DNA of 64,000 nucleotides, from the NCBI RefSeq assembly GCF_047511655.1, contig NC_133392.1, forward strand, positions 96,837,042-96,901,041, in the 5' to 3' direction. A program made the position numbers and the translations under genes. Source of the DNA: Castor canadensis. Its lineage: Eukaryota > Chordata > Mammalia > Rodentia > Castoridae. Of this stretch, positions 12,301 through 22,847 are shown in pieces (position 1 is the stretch's first letter; each line of letters begins with the position of its first letter). A model generated the notes under the pieces. That model had not been told where the DNA came from. It ran no database searches and worked only from the letters and a program-made list of their open reading frames with translations.

Positions 12301-12730
12301 ATTTACTATGAATGCTAGGTATAGGTTTATCATATATACATACATAATCCTTGTTATGTTGAAGTTTGTTCCTTTTATTCCTAATTTCTTCAGAGATTAA
12401 ATCATGAAAGGATGTTGAATTTTGTCAGTCTTGCATATATTGAGATGATCTGGTGGCTTTTATCCTTTATTATATGTTATATTATGATTATTGATTTGCA
12501 TATATCTAGCCATCCTTGCATGGCTGGAATTAAACCAACTTAAACATAGAGTATAATCTTTCTAATGTGTTATTAAATTCAGTTTGCAAGTATTTTATTG
12601 AGAATTTTTGTGTATATGTTCATCAAGGACAGGTTTTTGTTCAGGGTAATACTGGCTTCACATATTGAATTTGGTAGCATTCCTTTCCCTTTGTAACTTA
12701 TGGAATAATTTGAGCAGCACTGATATTTAC
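9351..12730 (-). mobile_element. 5'-truncated L1 (minus), itself carrying a second L1
   Basis: The 3' UTR is on the left (about 9351-9660), followed by ORF2 read from C-terminus to N-terminus up to about 12730. At about 10095-10905 a separate L1 3' end in the same orientation interrupts it: ORF2 text breaks at 'tgtgtgttttc' near 10100 and resumes at 'ttgaccatagccattctgactggg' near 10916. All frames are broken. Confidence 0.8.
10095..10912 (-). mobile_element. Nested younger L1 3' end
   Basis: Complement of the L1 3' UTR, starting with the poly-T of the tail and matching the UTR text at 21600-21860. A short shared sequence 'tgttttctt' near both ends may be the target-site duplication. It lies inside the L1 at 9351-12730. 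Confidence 0.7.
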
Positions 12731-13164
12731 AAACATGGGTAATTATTAAAATTGATGTTTCTGTGATGAGATTATTACTGGAGGGACCTACTCTACCATC
12801 TTGTGCTATACCCCTCTTACATGTTTCTGACATTATTAACAATAAAATTTTGACTCTATTAAATGTTAACCAAGCTAACAATTTTTATGAAAAAGTAAAA
12901 GTATTTTCCAAAAGCAATTATAGAGAAGAGTGGCATTCATTTACTTTTTTGCAATAAGGATGCTCACATAAGATCATAATAAAGCTGAGAAGTTTCTCTT
13001 ACCTGGTGACATTTTAGCCACTGCAACACAGTAAAACACATTACTCACTTGCTGTTGGTGTCACTTTTATTTGTTAATGTAAAGAAATCTATTGCATTGC
13101 CATTCATTCAAAAGTATACTAAATAAAATTTTGTGCAGTTCATAACACTTGATATGTTACTAGT

Positions 13165-13392
13165 TTGTGCATTTATCAAAATATATTTCATCATTATTTT
13201 AGAGAATATTCCTATTTATTTAAAAAAATGAAGCTAATTGTAAATCAGCCTCAGGCAGGTCCTTCAGGAAGTACTCCAGAAGAAGGCATTGTTATCATAA
13301 GCAATGCTGGTTCCTTAAATGTTAATGCCCTGAAGTGGGGAAAAGATGTGGAGAAGAAAAACGGTGATATAGATTATTCTGAGCCCATGTAG
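13165..13392 (+). CDS. Unidentified small open frame, possible retrocopy end
   Basis: 75 codons. The last ~48 residues (from NQPQAGPSGSTPEEG to DYSEPM) have a non-repetitive, protein-like composition, unlike the AT-rich junk around. The stop is followed by AATAAA about 30 bases later (13423-13428), as in an mRNA 3' end. I do not recognise the protein. It could be the C-terminus of a processed pseudogene, a terminal exon, or chance. It lies in an IFI44L intron on the opposite strand. Confidence 0.25.
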   Translation: MCIYQNIFHHYFREYSYLFKKMKLIVNQPQAGPSGSTPEEGIVIISNAGSLNVNALKWGKDVEKKNGDIDYSEPM

Positions 13393-13659
13393 GCCTGGAC
13401 TAGTGTGTATTCTTAGTTCTTAATAAAAACTTTAAATAGTAAAGGAAATTAATTTTAAAATACAAGAAGCTTATAGAAGAAGGATATAAAAAAACATTTA
13501 GTAGAGCTATACAATGTTTTGATTTAAGCTAAATGTAATTGTAAGAGTCAAAAGTTTTAAAAAAATTAAAAAGTTCATAATGGAAAAATTATAGTAAACT
13601 AAGGTAAATTGATTACTGAAGAAAAATATTGTTATAAATTTAGAGTGGCCTAAGTGTAC

Positions 13660-14003
13660 ACTTTACAAAGTCTACAGTGGTATGCAGTAATGTCCTAGGC
13701 CTTCACATTCACTCACCACTCACCCATTGACTTACCCAGGGTAACTTCCAGTCCTACCAGCTCTATTCACAGTAAGTATTCTATAAGGGGTACTATTTTT
13801 AAATGTTTTATGTCATATTTTTACTGCACAATTTCTGTGTTTACATGTTTATAGCCTACGAGCCATAAGCTGTACTACACGGCACATGTACTATGTACCA
13901 GACTACTCCATCTAGGTTTGTGCAAGTATATTCCATGATTTTCACACAATGACCTATTTTTAAGAGTATATTCCTGCCATTAAGTGATGCATAACTGTAT
14001 GTA
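13660..14003 (+). mobile_element. Ancient mammalian DNA transposon remnant
   Basis: Ends in 'taagtgatgcataactgta' and contains 'catctaggtttgtgcaagta' and 'cctacgagccataagctgta'. These match a mammal-wide non-autonomous DNA transposon consensus I remember, with a terminal inverted-repeat-like end at about 14000. The exact family is not certain. Divergence is high, as expected for an old element. Confidence 0.55.
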
Positions 14004-14179
14004 AAGAACATCTGGTCTCACAAACACATACACACATGCACACACATATATGTGCATGTATTTATACATATATATGTGAAATGGAGTTTGAAATTTAATA
14101 GCTTTTTGATCATTATAGATATTCTTCATTAATAACATATCAACATTCAACAACTGACAATTTCTTACATATTAGTTGC

Positions 14180-14640
14180 AACGAGGCATCTGTAAGGTTT
14201 TCATAGTCTGCCATATTAAATCCACTGGTCTATTTTATACTCTAATATATCTTTTGCTCATGCATGATTTTTAAATCAATACTTTGACCATTTGCAAACA
14301 TTGATTCACTGGATTTTTCAGATCTTCTAAGTACTGACACATTTCGTTGTACAATACTAAAACAAAGCCCTTGTAAATATCACCAATAATACCATCAAAT
14401 AAATCTTTAGGTGTTGGGACTCTGTCAAGCTCAGAGAAGTGGATACAAGTTTCCCAGTGCTCTAATTTGTCATGAAAGCTCAGATTTTTTATTGGTAACA
14501 AATACTATCTTGTTATTTTCCCTTCTAGTAGTAGACTCACTTTATGCATTTTCAAAATATGGCTGTGTACCAAATATCCAAATATGAATAACCAAGTCTA
14601 TCATTAGTCTTGTCAAGTAAAAATGTTGCATGAAAAAAGC
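14180..14640 (-). pseudogene. Decayed hAT transposase (ZBED/FAM200-like)
   Basis: A 76-codon open block (14501-14271) reads LSFHDKLEHWE...FPTPKD-like text followed by a long YLEDLKN helix. Upstream on the minus strand (14640-14505) broken frames recall the 'VDIFSKMNEVSLSLQGK' style segment of this family, and downstream (14270-14180) the 'VKDPFKVQDRPVDF' style segment. This order is that of hAT-superfamily transposases and their domesticated ZBED/FAM200 relatives. Several stops show that it is dead. I cannot tell whether it is an element copy or a retrocopy of a domesticated gene. Confidence 0.6.
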
Positions 14641-16154
14641 TTAGTTCAGTTTCTCCAGTGTTTTGCCTAAAGGCAGCTACTACAATTTAATATGCATTAG
14701 AAACATCTTGTGTGGATTTCTCATTCCATCACACAGAGTATTAAAATGATACATACTTAAAATACTTAAGATACATGACTTAAAAGTCATGTTTAAGTTT
14801 AATTGTTACTGATTTCCTCGAACACTTTATTAAGTAAAATTGACATGTTGGATTTTTTTTTCCTATAAGTGCAGAAGTGTAGAAGTTCAGTAATCACAAG
14901 TTATGTTTGGTGTCACTGTTTGATTTGTAAATCAAGCATCAGGTAAAACCATAATATAATCAGTTCAAGTGTCAACACACTAGAAAAGACAAAAGGCATT
15001 TTCAGACTAGCATGAAAATTATTCTGAACTCACAGATCTTGTTAAAGTATTTCAGGGAGCCCCATGGTTCCAATAACTTTACCTTACTTTAAGGACACTC
15101 TTAACCAAATCGTTCCTGAATAAATACACTGAATCTAATCCAGTTAGTATTTCCAGGAGAACTCTGAAATTAGTTTTGGAAAGATACAACTTCAATGTAC
15201 AAATAGGCACAAATATGGAAGATTTGGTAAGAACCACAAAGAAAACAAATTTCTTAGCTTCCAGAGAACATTTTAATCAAAGTTCTTCCATTTGTGCTGC
15301 TGGCAGTAATATAATACCACATTCTCACACTAGAATGTACAGAGACTTTTGTCACCTATTGTAATCCATGATGGAGTCCAAAGCTCCCATTGGCCAGGTA
15401 AATTCTGTGGAAAAAAATCTCATTGGAGATTTTGATCTTGGAGAATGAGACTTACACGTGCTTCAACATAAGAGAAATTACACAAAGCATTAAAGTACAT
15501 CATAAAATGTCAGTAACATCAATATGTCCTTTCATAATTTTGTTAACCATTAATTTGCTTCCTTTATAATTTCAATTATCCAAAGAGAAGGTTTTCTGAG
15601 AAATAAAATATTCTATGTCCCTCACAAAAATTCTTTCTTATATTCTTTCATTTTTATATAAAATTTGGGTTTCACTGGAGTTTAAGAATGCTTTTGGAGT
15701 TTTCCACTTAAAAGGATGAAAGAGAAACTCTCTCCTGGATAAGAATATCTGCTATTAGAGCACCTAACATTGAATGTTACCTATTTGTTTCTTACCTACT
15801 GCTTTTTGAGATTCCTGATCAGAGGGACCAAATATTTCATTGTTGTTGTTGTTGTTTTTATGTCTCTAACACCATCACAATATTTAGGAAACAGAAACAT
15901 TTCAATTAGTGCTTAATGAATTCAATTTTTGTTGCAGCTTGCTTTGGCTCAACACTAGTCTAATATACTAAAATAAAACCACCCAAGAGTATAGAATCTA
16001 GCCAACATAAAGAAATAGGATTTGATTGATGAAAGTCTTAAAAAATGCTTTCAGTTATTGAAGACAACACAAAAGCTAAACTGAAACATTATTGTGGCGC
16101 TGACAATGTACAGCATATTCCTTATCAGATAATAATATTGGTAATCATAAGAAG

Positions 16155-16265
16155 ATGCAGCATGAGCCAGGTGCTGGTGGCATGGCCCTAGTGGCACAGT
16201 GCCTGCCTAGCAAGCACACAGCCCTGAATTCAAACCCTGGACTGCAAAGAAGAAAAGAAAAACAC
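16155..16265 (+). repeat. tRNA/ID-like SINE
   Basis: Body with 'cctagtggcacagtgcctg' and 'gaattcaaaccctgg', ending in an A-rich tail. Plus orientation, in an IFI44L intron; the plus-strand open frame over it is an artefact. Confidence 0.8.
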
Positions 16266-16902
16266 AGCTTGATTTTGAAGTTTTATGTTCATTCAATTTA
16301 TTATATTTTGTTTGATTATATGATAACATTGACAAGTATAATCCAGAAGGAACTTTCTAGATTAATGTTGTACCCTAATTTGTTGATTTTTAAGGTAACA
16401 AAAAATACAACTGAAAGTACTCATTTCCTTAAATATGTTTCTTTGTAAGTAAGATAGCTTTTATGGGAGTAAAGATGGATTTGTCCCTTGAATATTGCCC
16501 CATCAAAGTGAAATGCTATTTACTTTTATAATCATTTGCTATAGACTGGTTTTATATACTAAAAAATATTGCATTACAAATGCTAATTATTTTATTACAA
16601 GAAAGATAAAAGCATTTCTATTCAGGTAAAAAGGAATATAAAACATAAAAATTTCCACAGAATTTTTGAAATTTTGTTGTTTTCCACAACAAATACCAAG
16701 AAGGTGTTTTTCATATAACTGCTTCTTGCTGCTTTATTCAATAGGGGTAATTCTGATTCAGCTCACATTTTATATTTGATTCAGGATTTAACTACAGGTT
16801 AGCAAAAGGTTTATGTTCTAAGAGAAAATAGCAAAGAAATGAACAAAGGTAATAATTATAACCTATGAAATCAACTCCTTAGAGAATCCTGAAATAACTT
16901 AC

Positions 16903-17098
16903 TTCTTCAGAAATGCTGGTGCTATCTGATCCCACTATGGTTTGGTGAGTTGCATGGCCTTGGAAAACAAACTTCACTGAATTGAAAAAACTGGACTTTC
17001 CAGAACCAACTGGACCCAGCAAGAGAATAGGAATTTCTGAAACCAAGTCTGCATGGGGCTTGTAGGCTCTAAGCTTTGCTAGGAGCTTATTTCTGTGT
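16903..17098 (-). pseudogene. IFI44L: IFI44L exon 4 (P-loop of the GTPase-like domain)
   Basis: The acceptor is TTTTAACAG ending at 17099; the donor is GAAGAA|GTAAGT at 16903/16902. The exon is 196 nt, as in the family. It encodes HRNKLLAKLRAYKPHADLVSEI, then the Walker A/P-loop GPVGSGKSS (17016-16990) and SVKFVFQGHATHQTIVGSD. The P-loop lysine and serine are intact. No stop or frameshift is visible in this exon. It ends in phase 0 and joins directly to YRIYS of exon 5. Confidence 0.9.
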
Positions 17099-17790
17099 CT
17101 GTTAAAATGAAATAAACACAAAAAACACTTTCATAAAGAAAATCACAATTAATCTGGAGCTTTTCTTCTGCTTTAAAGATTACTTTAATTACTTATTATT
17201 TTAATAGTAGCATCTTCTATAATATATTAAATGTCTAAGATTATGTATTTGCACTCAAACAAAATGCATTTATCCAAATTTGACTAAAACATTAACCAGC
17301 AACCAAAACACTGTTGAAATAATAGCCTTTGACCACAGAAATCTAATGAGATTTAAATAACACTGAAATGGTGATTATTTTCAATAAAGTATATTAAGGA
17401 AAAAACAAAATGAAATATATGCAAAATAGCTACTTATAAATTGTGGTTTTTTAATCATTAACTCAGGCTCCCTGGACACTGTTTTCTTAATGAGAGAGGA
17501 ATGAGAGGAATTACATTAAATCGTTATTCCCAACTTGGAAAACATTGAATTTCATAGGTCCAGAGTGAAATATGAAGTAAAACTGATCAAGTGGATTTAA
17601 AAGTTTCATAGCTGGTAATGGTTTTATTATTGATGCACTAAACCACCTTGAATATTTTATGTCAATAACAAAACTCATTTTCATCATTCTAAGTAATAAG
17701 ATCTTTCTTACTATTTATTTCACTGTCAGCAGGATTTATACAATTAGTGTAAATAAAATTCCTAACAGATAGGCCAAGAACCTAACTTAC

Positions 17791-17839
17791 TCTATGACTA
17801 TTGTTATCTTCCTCATGTAGTCGGGATCATTCTTGATTC
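17791..17839 (-). pseudogene. IFI44L: IFI44L exon 3 (49-nt microexon)
   Basis: This exon is too short for ORF detection. The acceptor is a T-rich tract ending CCATAG at 17840; the donor is ATAGA|GTAAGT at 17791/17790. The exon has phase 1 in and phase 0-plus-2 out: with the G left by exon 2 it reads GIKNDPDYMRKITIVIE into exon 4, matching the family's helical linker of identical length between the TLDc-like and GTPase-like domains. No lesion is visible. The two flanking phases fit only if all three exons are spliced together, which supports the model. Confidence 0.85.
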
Positions 17840-18083
17840 CTATGGGAATAATCACAGTATAATAAAGTTTTTAATATTGTATGGTTACATGTGGTCAAGT
17901 CTACCTCCTATGTGAGTCTACTGTATAACCCTGAGTTTTTCAGGGCAGCAAAATGAGAAGAAGAGGAGCAAAAATTGTCCTTTCTGTACATTAAATCTCT
18001 CTGATCAGCCTGTATGTAGCAAAACTGTACATATAGGCTGATCTTCTGGTCAAAATTGACCTGCTCTGATTCACTCATTCATT

Positions 18084-18086
<3 letters not shown>

Positions 18087-18118
<32 letters not shown>

Positions 18119-18128
18119 TCTCTCTCTC
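18087..18128. repeat. (TC)n microsatellite
   Basis: About 20 nearly perfect TC dinucleotides with one CC interruption, in the intron between exons 3 and 2. Confidence 0.95.
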
Positions 18129-18375
18129 AATATCTCTCTTCTCTCCATCTCCATTTCTATCTTTGTCTCTAGGCATATATCTCTTAACACACTTTGCTCA
18201 AAATCTATACTTTCTGAGTAATAAACTCATAATCTTTATGTCCCCCAAGTTTTGTTTTGGAGTCTATCAAAGTTTATCAACTGGCAAAAAATGAGAATTC
18301 TTTCTTGTTCTTTTAATGTGAAATGTAAAGACTAGAGCCAGAATGTAAAAATGTAAATTATCTAATTTAACATAC

Positions 18376-18857
18376 CTTCAACTTGAAAAATTTCACATTC
18401 CAGGTAGTTAGACCAGGAAGAACAATTAAGTCCTAATTTTTCTTGTAATGAAGATTTTATAAAAATGTTGTTTTTGTGTACAAGGACTCTACAATCACCA
18501 AATAATTTAAATTCTAGGGATTCATCAGCAATTTTCAGTATTGTATTTGAAAAGAAAGTTGACATTTCAGGTATATTATTCTTTTGAAATGAAAAATAGA
18601 AGGAAGTATATGGCTTTTCAGAAAGTCCAATCAATTCAGGAAAATGTTGAAGCATAAAAACACCAATAATGTCTTTCTCATGGTAAATCACTGTTATAGT
18701 AGCTCCCTGGTGACCACACCTCTGAACTATATTGTTAATGCTAAATGTATGAACACTACACTTATAAAGAAGACTCAAAGAAGCATTTCCAAGTGGTCTT
18801 CATAGACATTTTTTCTCATGCCATGTCAATCCAGTTGTTACTGTCATTGTCCTGTAT
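18376..18857 (-). pseudogene. IFI44L: IFI44L exon 2 (start codon, TLDc-like domain), premature TGA
   Basis: The acceptor is a pyrimidine tract followed by CAG just right of 18857; the donor is AAG|GTATGT at 18376/18375. The initiator ATG is at 18845-18847, 10 bases into the exon, as expected for the first coding exon. The reading starts MTVTTGLTW and then meets TGA at 18800-18802, exactly where human IFI44L has Arg16. The spacing from the Met to the conserved SLSLLYK motif is unchanged (29 residues), so this is a base substitution (CGA to TGA would explain it), not an indel. After the stop the frame stays open for about 140 codons through the TLDc-like region to LECEIFQVEG. Downstream Met codons exist but would remove the N-terminus. 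Confidence 0.88.
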
Positions 18858-19289
18858 CTGAAAGAAAAACAATTTTAAGTTGAGTGGCTAGTATAACAAA
18901 ACGGTTGAAAGCACAGATTTCTGTTTCTAGTTCCAGTGAGATTTTTAAATTCTCCAATCCAGTTAAAAGATATGAAAATTACAGAGCAAAAACATAGAAC
19001 AGGCATAATAACAGGTAAAATTGAAAAATAGATCATTTAGAAATGATAATAAATATCATTAATATTTCAACATAAGCCGACAAAGTAAACTGTAAAACAG
19101 ATGAAGAATAAACAAAAAAACCAATAAATTAGAATAGGAGTCTTTTCATAATGAACCAGATAGTAAACACTTTAGGCTTTGTAGATCATATAGCTTCTGC
19201 TACTACTACTCAACCTTGCTACTGTATGACAAAGGAAGTCATAGACAATATGGAGTGGGTTTCTGTGTTGGCAACTTTTCCTTAAGGTA

Positions 19290-19680
19290 GTGATATTGAC
19301 AGATGGAGCTTCCAAGAGATAGGACCTAGTGGGAGATGGTGAAGTCATTTGGGAGATGGTGAAGTCATTTGGAAGCAGGTCCTCATAAAAGATTAAGTTA
19401 TTTCTCATGGAACTCTGGGTAGTTCTCATAAGTGGGTTGTTATATAAACCTGACCCTGTCGCCATCCACTTTCTTTGCCTTTCTGATTGACCAAGTGATC
19501 AATTTCTCACACATACACTCCCCCAATGATGAAATCCTCTGTGATGCAGCCAAGAGGACCAGGGCTGAGCTGGTATTAGCACTGTACCTTTAAACATCTA
19601 GAACTGTGAACTAAATTAACATTTTTTTCTTTATACAATTAGCCTTCCTCAGTTCTTTCACTACAGTAACAAAAACAAAA
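19290..19680 (+). repeat. MaLR-type LTR remnant
   Basis: LTR-like text with 'aggacctagtgggagatggt', 'tcataagtgggttgttata' and a terminal 'actgtgaactaaattaaca' segment that recalls ERVL-MaLR LTRs. It contains a perfect tandem 20-bp duplication (19331-19350 and 19351-19370). Confidence 0.55.
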
Positions 19681-19929
19681 ACTAAATGAATTCAATAAGT
19701 AAATGAATGTGCATCATTTGGTTCCAATAAAACCTTCCCTATAAAAACAGGTATCTGGCACATAGGCCATATTTTACCAATCCACTTTTATGCAGAAAAT
19801 AGCTCACAAAGAAAGTAACTGATAAACCCAAAACATGAAAGCGTTTGATGTCCCCATTCCAGAAGAACCAATACAGAAACCTTAAAGCAATAGAGGTCAA
19901 CAAGAGAAGGGCATCAGGAACCAGTGTAA

Positions 19930-20215
19930 AGATCAGTTAAAGATGAATTAACTTGGGTTGTAACACATTTGTACATGAAGCAATGCTAGTAATCTCTCTG
20001 TGTAGCTATCCTTATCTCAACTAGCAAAAATGCTTTGTCTTTCTTATTACACTTATGTCTTCTCTTCAACAAAATAATAGATAAGGGCAGAACAGGTTCT
20101 GCCTTGAAGCAAGAGGAGGGCAGGGAGAGGGTTGAAGTGGAGGGCCCCTGGGAGAAATGACCCAAACAATGTATGCACATGTGAATAAATGAATAAAAAA
20201 AGAAAAAAGAACTGA
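19930..20215 (+). mobile_element. L1 3' UTR end with A-rich tail
   Basis: Same 3' end as elsewhere in the window: a TGTGTAGCTATCC... block, GGGCAGAACAGGTTCTGCC, a purine-rich stretch, and an A-rich tail at about 20190-20213. Confidence 0.85.
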
Positions 20216-20902
20216 AGTATGAAAGAAGTTAACAGATACAAAAGTACCACAGTGGCAGACTAAACCATTAGCCATCTCACCAATTAGTTCAATGAAAAAA
20301 AAAAAACTAGGAAAACAGAATAAACTACATAAAATATATTAGAGAGCAAACAAAGCAGTGAAGAATTATGTTATTGCCTAAGATATGGAGAAATTAATTC
20401 AGAGGGCAAGCTAGGCATTTGGGAGCAAATTTCTCTGAGTTGCACCTGACAATTTCAGAAGAGGCACCTGAGATGCTTGGAAATTAAGCAAAACTTTTGC
20501 TAAACTCACAGAGCTAGGAAGACCAAAAAGATACTTTGGGGTGCAGCAAAGAGGGTACCTTGGAGACCTGGCCCTCAGGTTGTGGGTTGAGACTGTAAAG
20601 AGCTACATGAGGAAGATGTAAACATGGACAAGAAACTGTCAGACTTTATTTGACCTTCCAATAACCTCAATCCTTGTTTGGATTATGGTAAACAAGGATT
20701 TCTAGTGTCAATAGTTGCATGGCAAAATAAATGTTGCCTAGAAGTAAAGAACATCCTTCTACCTTCAAATTATCTCTACATTTAAAAAATATTCAGTGCC
20801 TCACACTAAAACATAAACACATTGGAGGAAACAAAACAATGTAATAGAAAACCAAAAGATAAAGCACATAATAGAAACAAACTCATACTGATAATGGAGT
20901 TA
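20216..20902. other. Unassigned sequence
   Basis: No open frame or recognisable young repeat. The composition is ordinary non-coding. Confidence 0.4.
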
Positions 20903-21193
20903 TCCACAGAGACTTTCTTTTTTTTTTTTTTCATTTTTCTTTTATTATTCATATGTGCATACAAGGCTTGGTTCATTTCTCCCCCCTGCCCCCACCCCCT
21001 CCCTTACCACCCACTCAGCCCCCTTCCTCTCCCCCCCACCCCCTCAATACCCAGCAGAAACTATTTTGCCTTTATTTCTAATTTTGTTGTAGAGAGAGTA
21101 TAAGCAATAATAGGAAGGAACAAGGGTTTTTGCTGGTTGAGATAAGGATAGCTATACAGGGCATTGACTCACATTGATTCCACAGAGACTTTC
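20903..21193 (-). mobile_element. Young short L1 3' insertion with perfect 15-bp TSD
   Basis: The 15 bases at 20903-20917 (tccacagagactttc) recur exactly at 21179-21193. Between them lie a poly-T tract (A-tail on the minus strand) and the complement of the L1 3' UTR with a C-rich (G-rich on minus) section. This is a clean, strongly 5'-truncated target-primed insertion and one of the younger ones here. Confidence 0.93.
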
Positions 21194-21299
21194 AAATGCT
21201 GTGCTTGGTATGTTCAAATAGTTACAAAGGAAGGATAAAGGCCTGAGAGTACAATGAAAATAGTAGAAATTACAAAAAGAAATTCTTGATTTAAAAACA

Positions 21300-22145
21300 T
21301 ATATCTGATACTAGGAATTAAAAAGACACTTGCACATTGATGTTTATTGCAGCACTATTCACAATAGCCAACCTATGGAAACAGCCCAGATGTCCTACAA
21401 CCAATGAATGGATTAAGAAAATGTGTGCATATACGTACCACACACACACAGATTGTTCTTCAACCATAAAGAATGCAATTTTGTCGTTTGAAAGCATTTA
21501 GATAAAACTGAAGATCATGTTAAGTGAAGTAAGCTAAGTTCAGAAGGACAAAGGTTGCATGTTTTCTGTCATATGTCAAAAATAGATACAAATACAAGTA
21601 TTATTATATATACACATATATACAGAATATGTTTCCAGTAGTGGAACTGTTAGAGGAGACGAAGAGAGGAGGAAAAGAACAGAAGAGAATGATAGAGAGT
21701 GAATAATATGAAAATACATCCCATCTGTGCATGAACAAGACACAACAAAATGCACTGAAAACTGTTGAACAATACAGGGTAGATGGAAAAGCATAAGGAA
21801 GAGTAATAGAGTGGGTTAGATAAAACTAAGGCAAAACCTCGCTGAACAATGAACAGACACTTAGACAATGAAGGACAGGAATGTAAAACAGGTCATGTTA
21901 AGGGGAAGGTACTAGTGGCAGGGGGAGAGTAAACAAGGAAGGTAAAGGGAGGTGAATATGTTTGATGTATTTTCTATACATGTATGAATATGGAACTTTG
22001 AAACCTGCTGAGATCACTTTAAGAAGGGGGAGGGGAAAGGGAAGAATAATGGAGGAGATGACCCAAAATAGTGTACATCATATGCATATATGGAAATATC
22101 ACAGTGAAACCTCCTGCACTATTATTATATACTAATAAAAAACAC
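21300..22145 (+). mobile_element. L1 3' end (ORF2 tail plus 3' UTR)
   Basis: Starts within the ORF2 C-terminus ('gcagcactattcacaatagcc'), continues through the 3' UTR and ends in 'actaataaaaaacactgcaaaa'. It has an internal CA run near 21442. No coding potential remains. Confidence 0.8.
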
Positions 22146-22767
22146 TGCAAAAGGATAATTTAGCTACAGGTTAGATACTATTAAAGGAAGAACCAGTAAG
22201 AAGAAAATATATTAATGGAAGCATGAGACAAAAAGAGAATGAAAGGGGAAAGGGCAAAGGGTACGAGAGGGTATAGAAAAATTGCCTAGGATGTGTGAAA
22301 CCATAATACAAGAAAGAGTAAGGCAGATATTCAAGTAGTCCTCTGAATCCCAAAAAGCAAGTCCTTAAACATTTCAAACCACTGTGACTTTGAACAAGAG
22401 TATAAGTTAGAAATCAGAAAAGAAGAATTTATCTTCTCATATGTTCAAAATTTTAAAATACATTGCTAAATAATTCATTGATCAAATGAGAAATCTTAAT
22501 GAAATTAAGATAATAAAATATTTTCATCAAAACTTATAGAATGAAGCTAAAACCTGGTATAAAAATTATATATTCTTAAATAAGTAATTTAAAGATATAT
22601 TTTTCTTCTTTTCTAGTAAGAAAGAAAAGAGGAAATGAATAAGGTTGAAAATGAATGATATAAACTTCTATGTCAAAAAGAAAAAAATGCTAATTAAACC
22701 CAATGAAATCAGAGATAAGTAACATCTACTACAGATCAAATTCAAAACAGATTACTAAACACAAGTT

Positions 22768-22806
22768 GCTATGGTTTGAATGTGTGTCCCCAAAAGTATG
22801 TATTGG

Positions 22807-22847
<41 letters not shown>

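Larger units (their letters stand above)
5294..18857 (-). pseudogene. IFI44L: IFI44L locus, disrupted by a stop and a frameshift
   Basis: Interferon-induced protein 44-like is a cytoplasmic interferon-stimulated protein with an N-terminal TLDc-like domain and a GTPase-like domain carrying a P-loop. Five coding exons are present here in order, with intact GT-AG sites. Joined, they follow the family residue by residue from the initiator Met to the conserved HKEVLNC segment. Family signature choices (GPVGSGKS, VGSDSTSIS, DDIPHILKG) fit IFI44L rather than its neighbour IFI44. Two lesions break the frame: TGA at codon 16 (18800-18802) and one extra base in exon 6 near 5379-5386. The exons after number 6 were not found. 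Conserved splicing and good residue conservation suggest recent loss. A functional variant starting downstream, or an assembly error, remains possible. Confidence 0.85.

Noticed and set aside
19172-19465. 97-codon minus-strand frame near IFI44L exon 2, considered as an upstream exon
   Set aside because: It lies across a MaLR LTR and lacks a suitable donor or family similarity.
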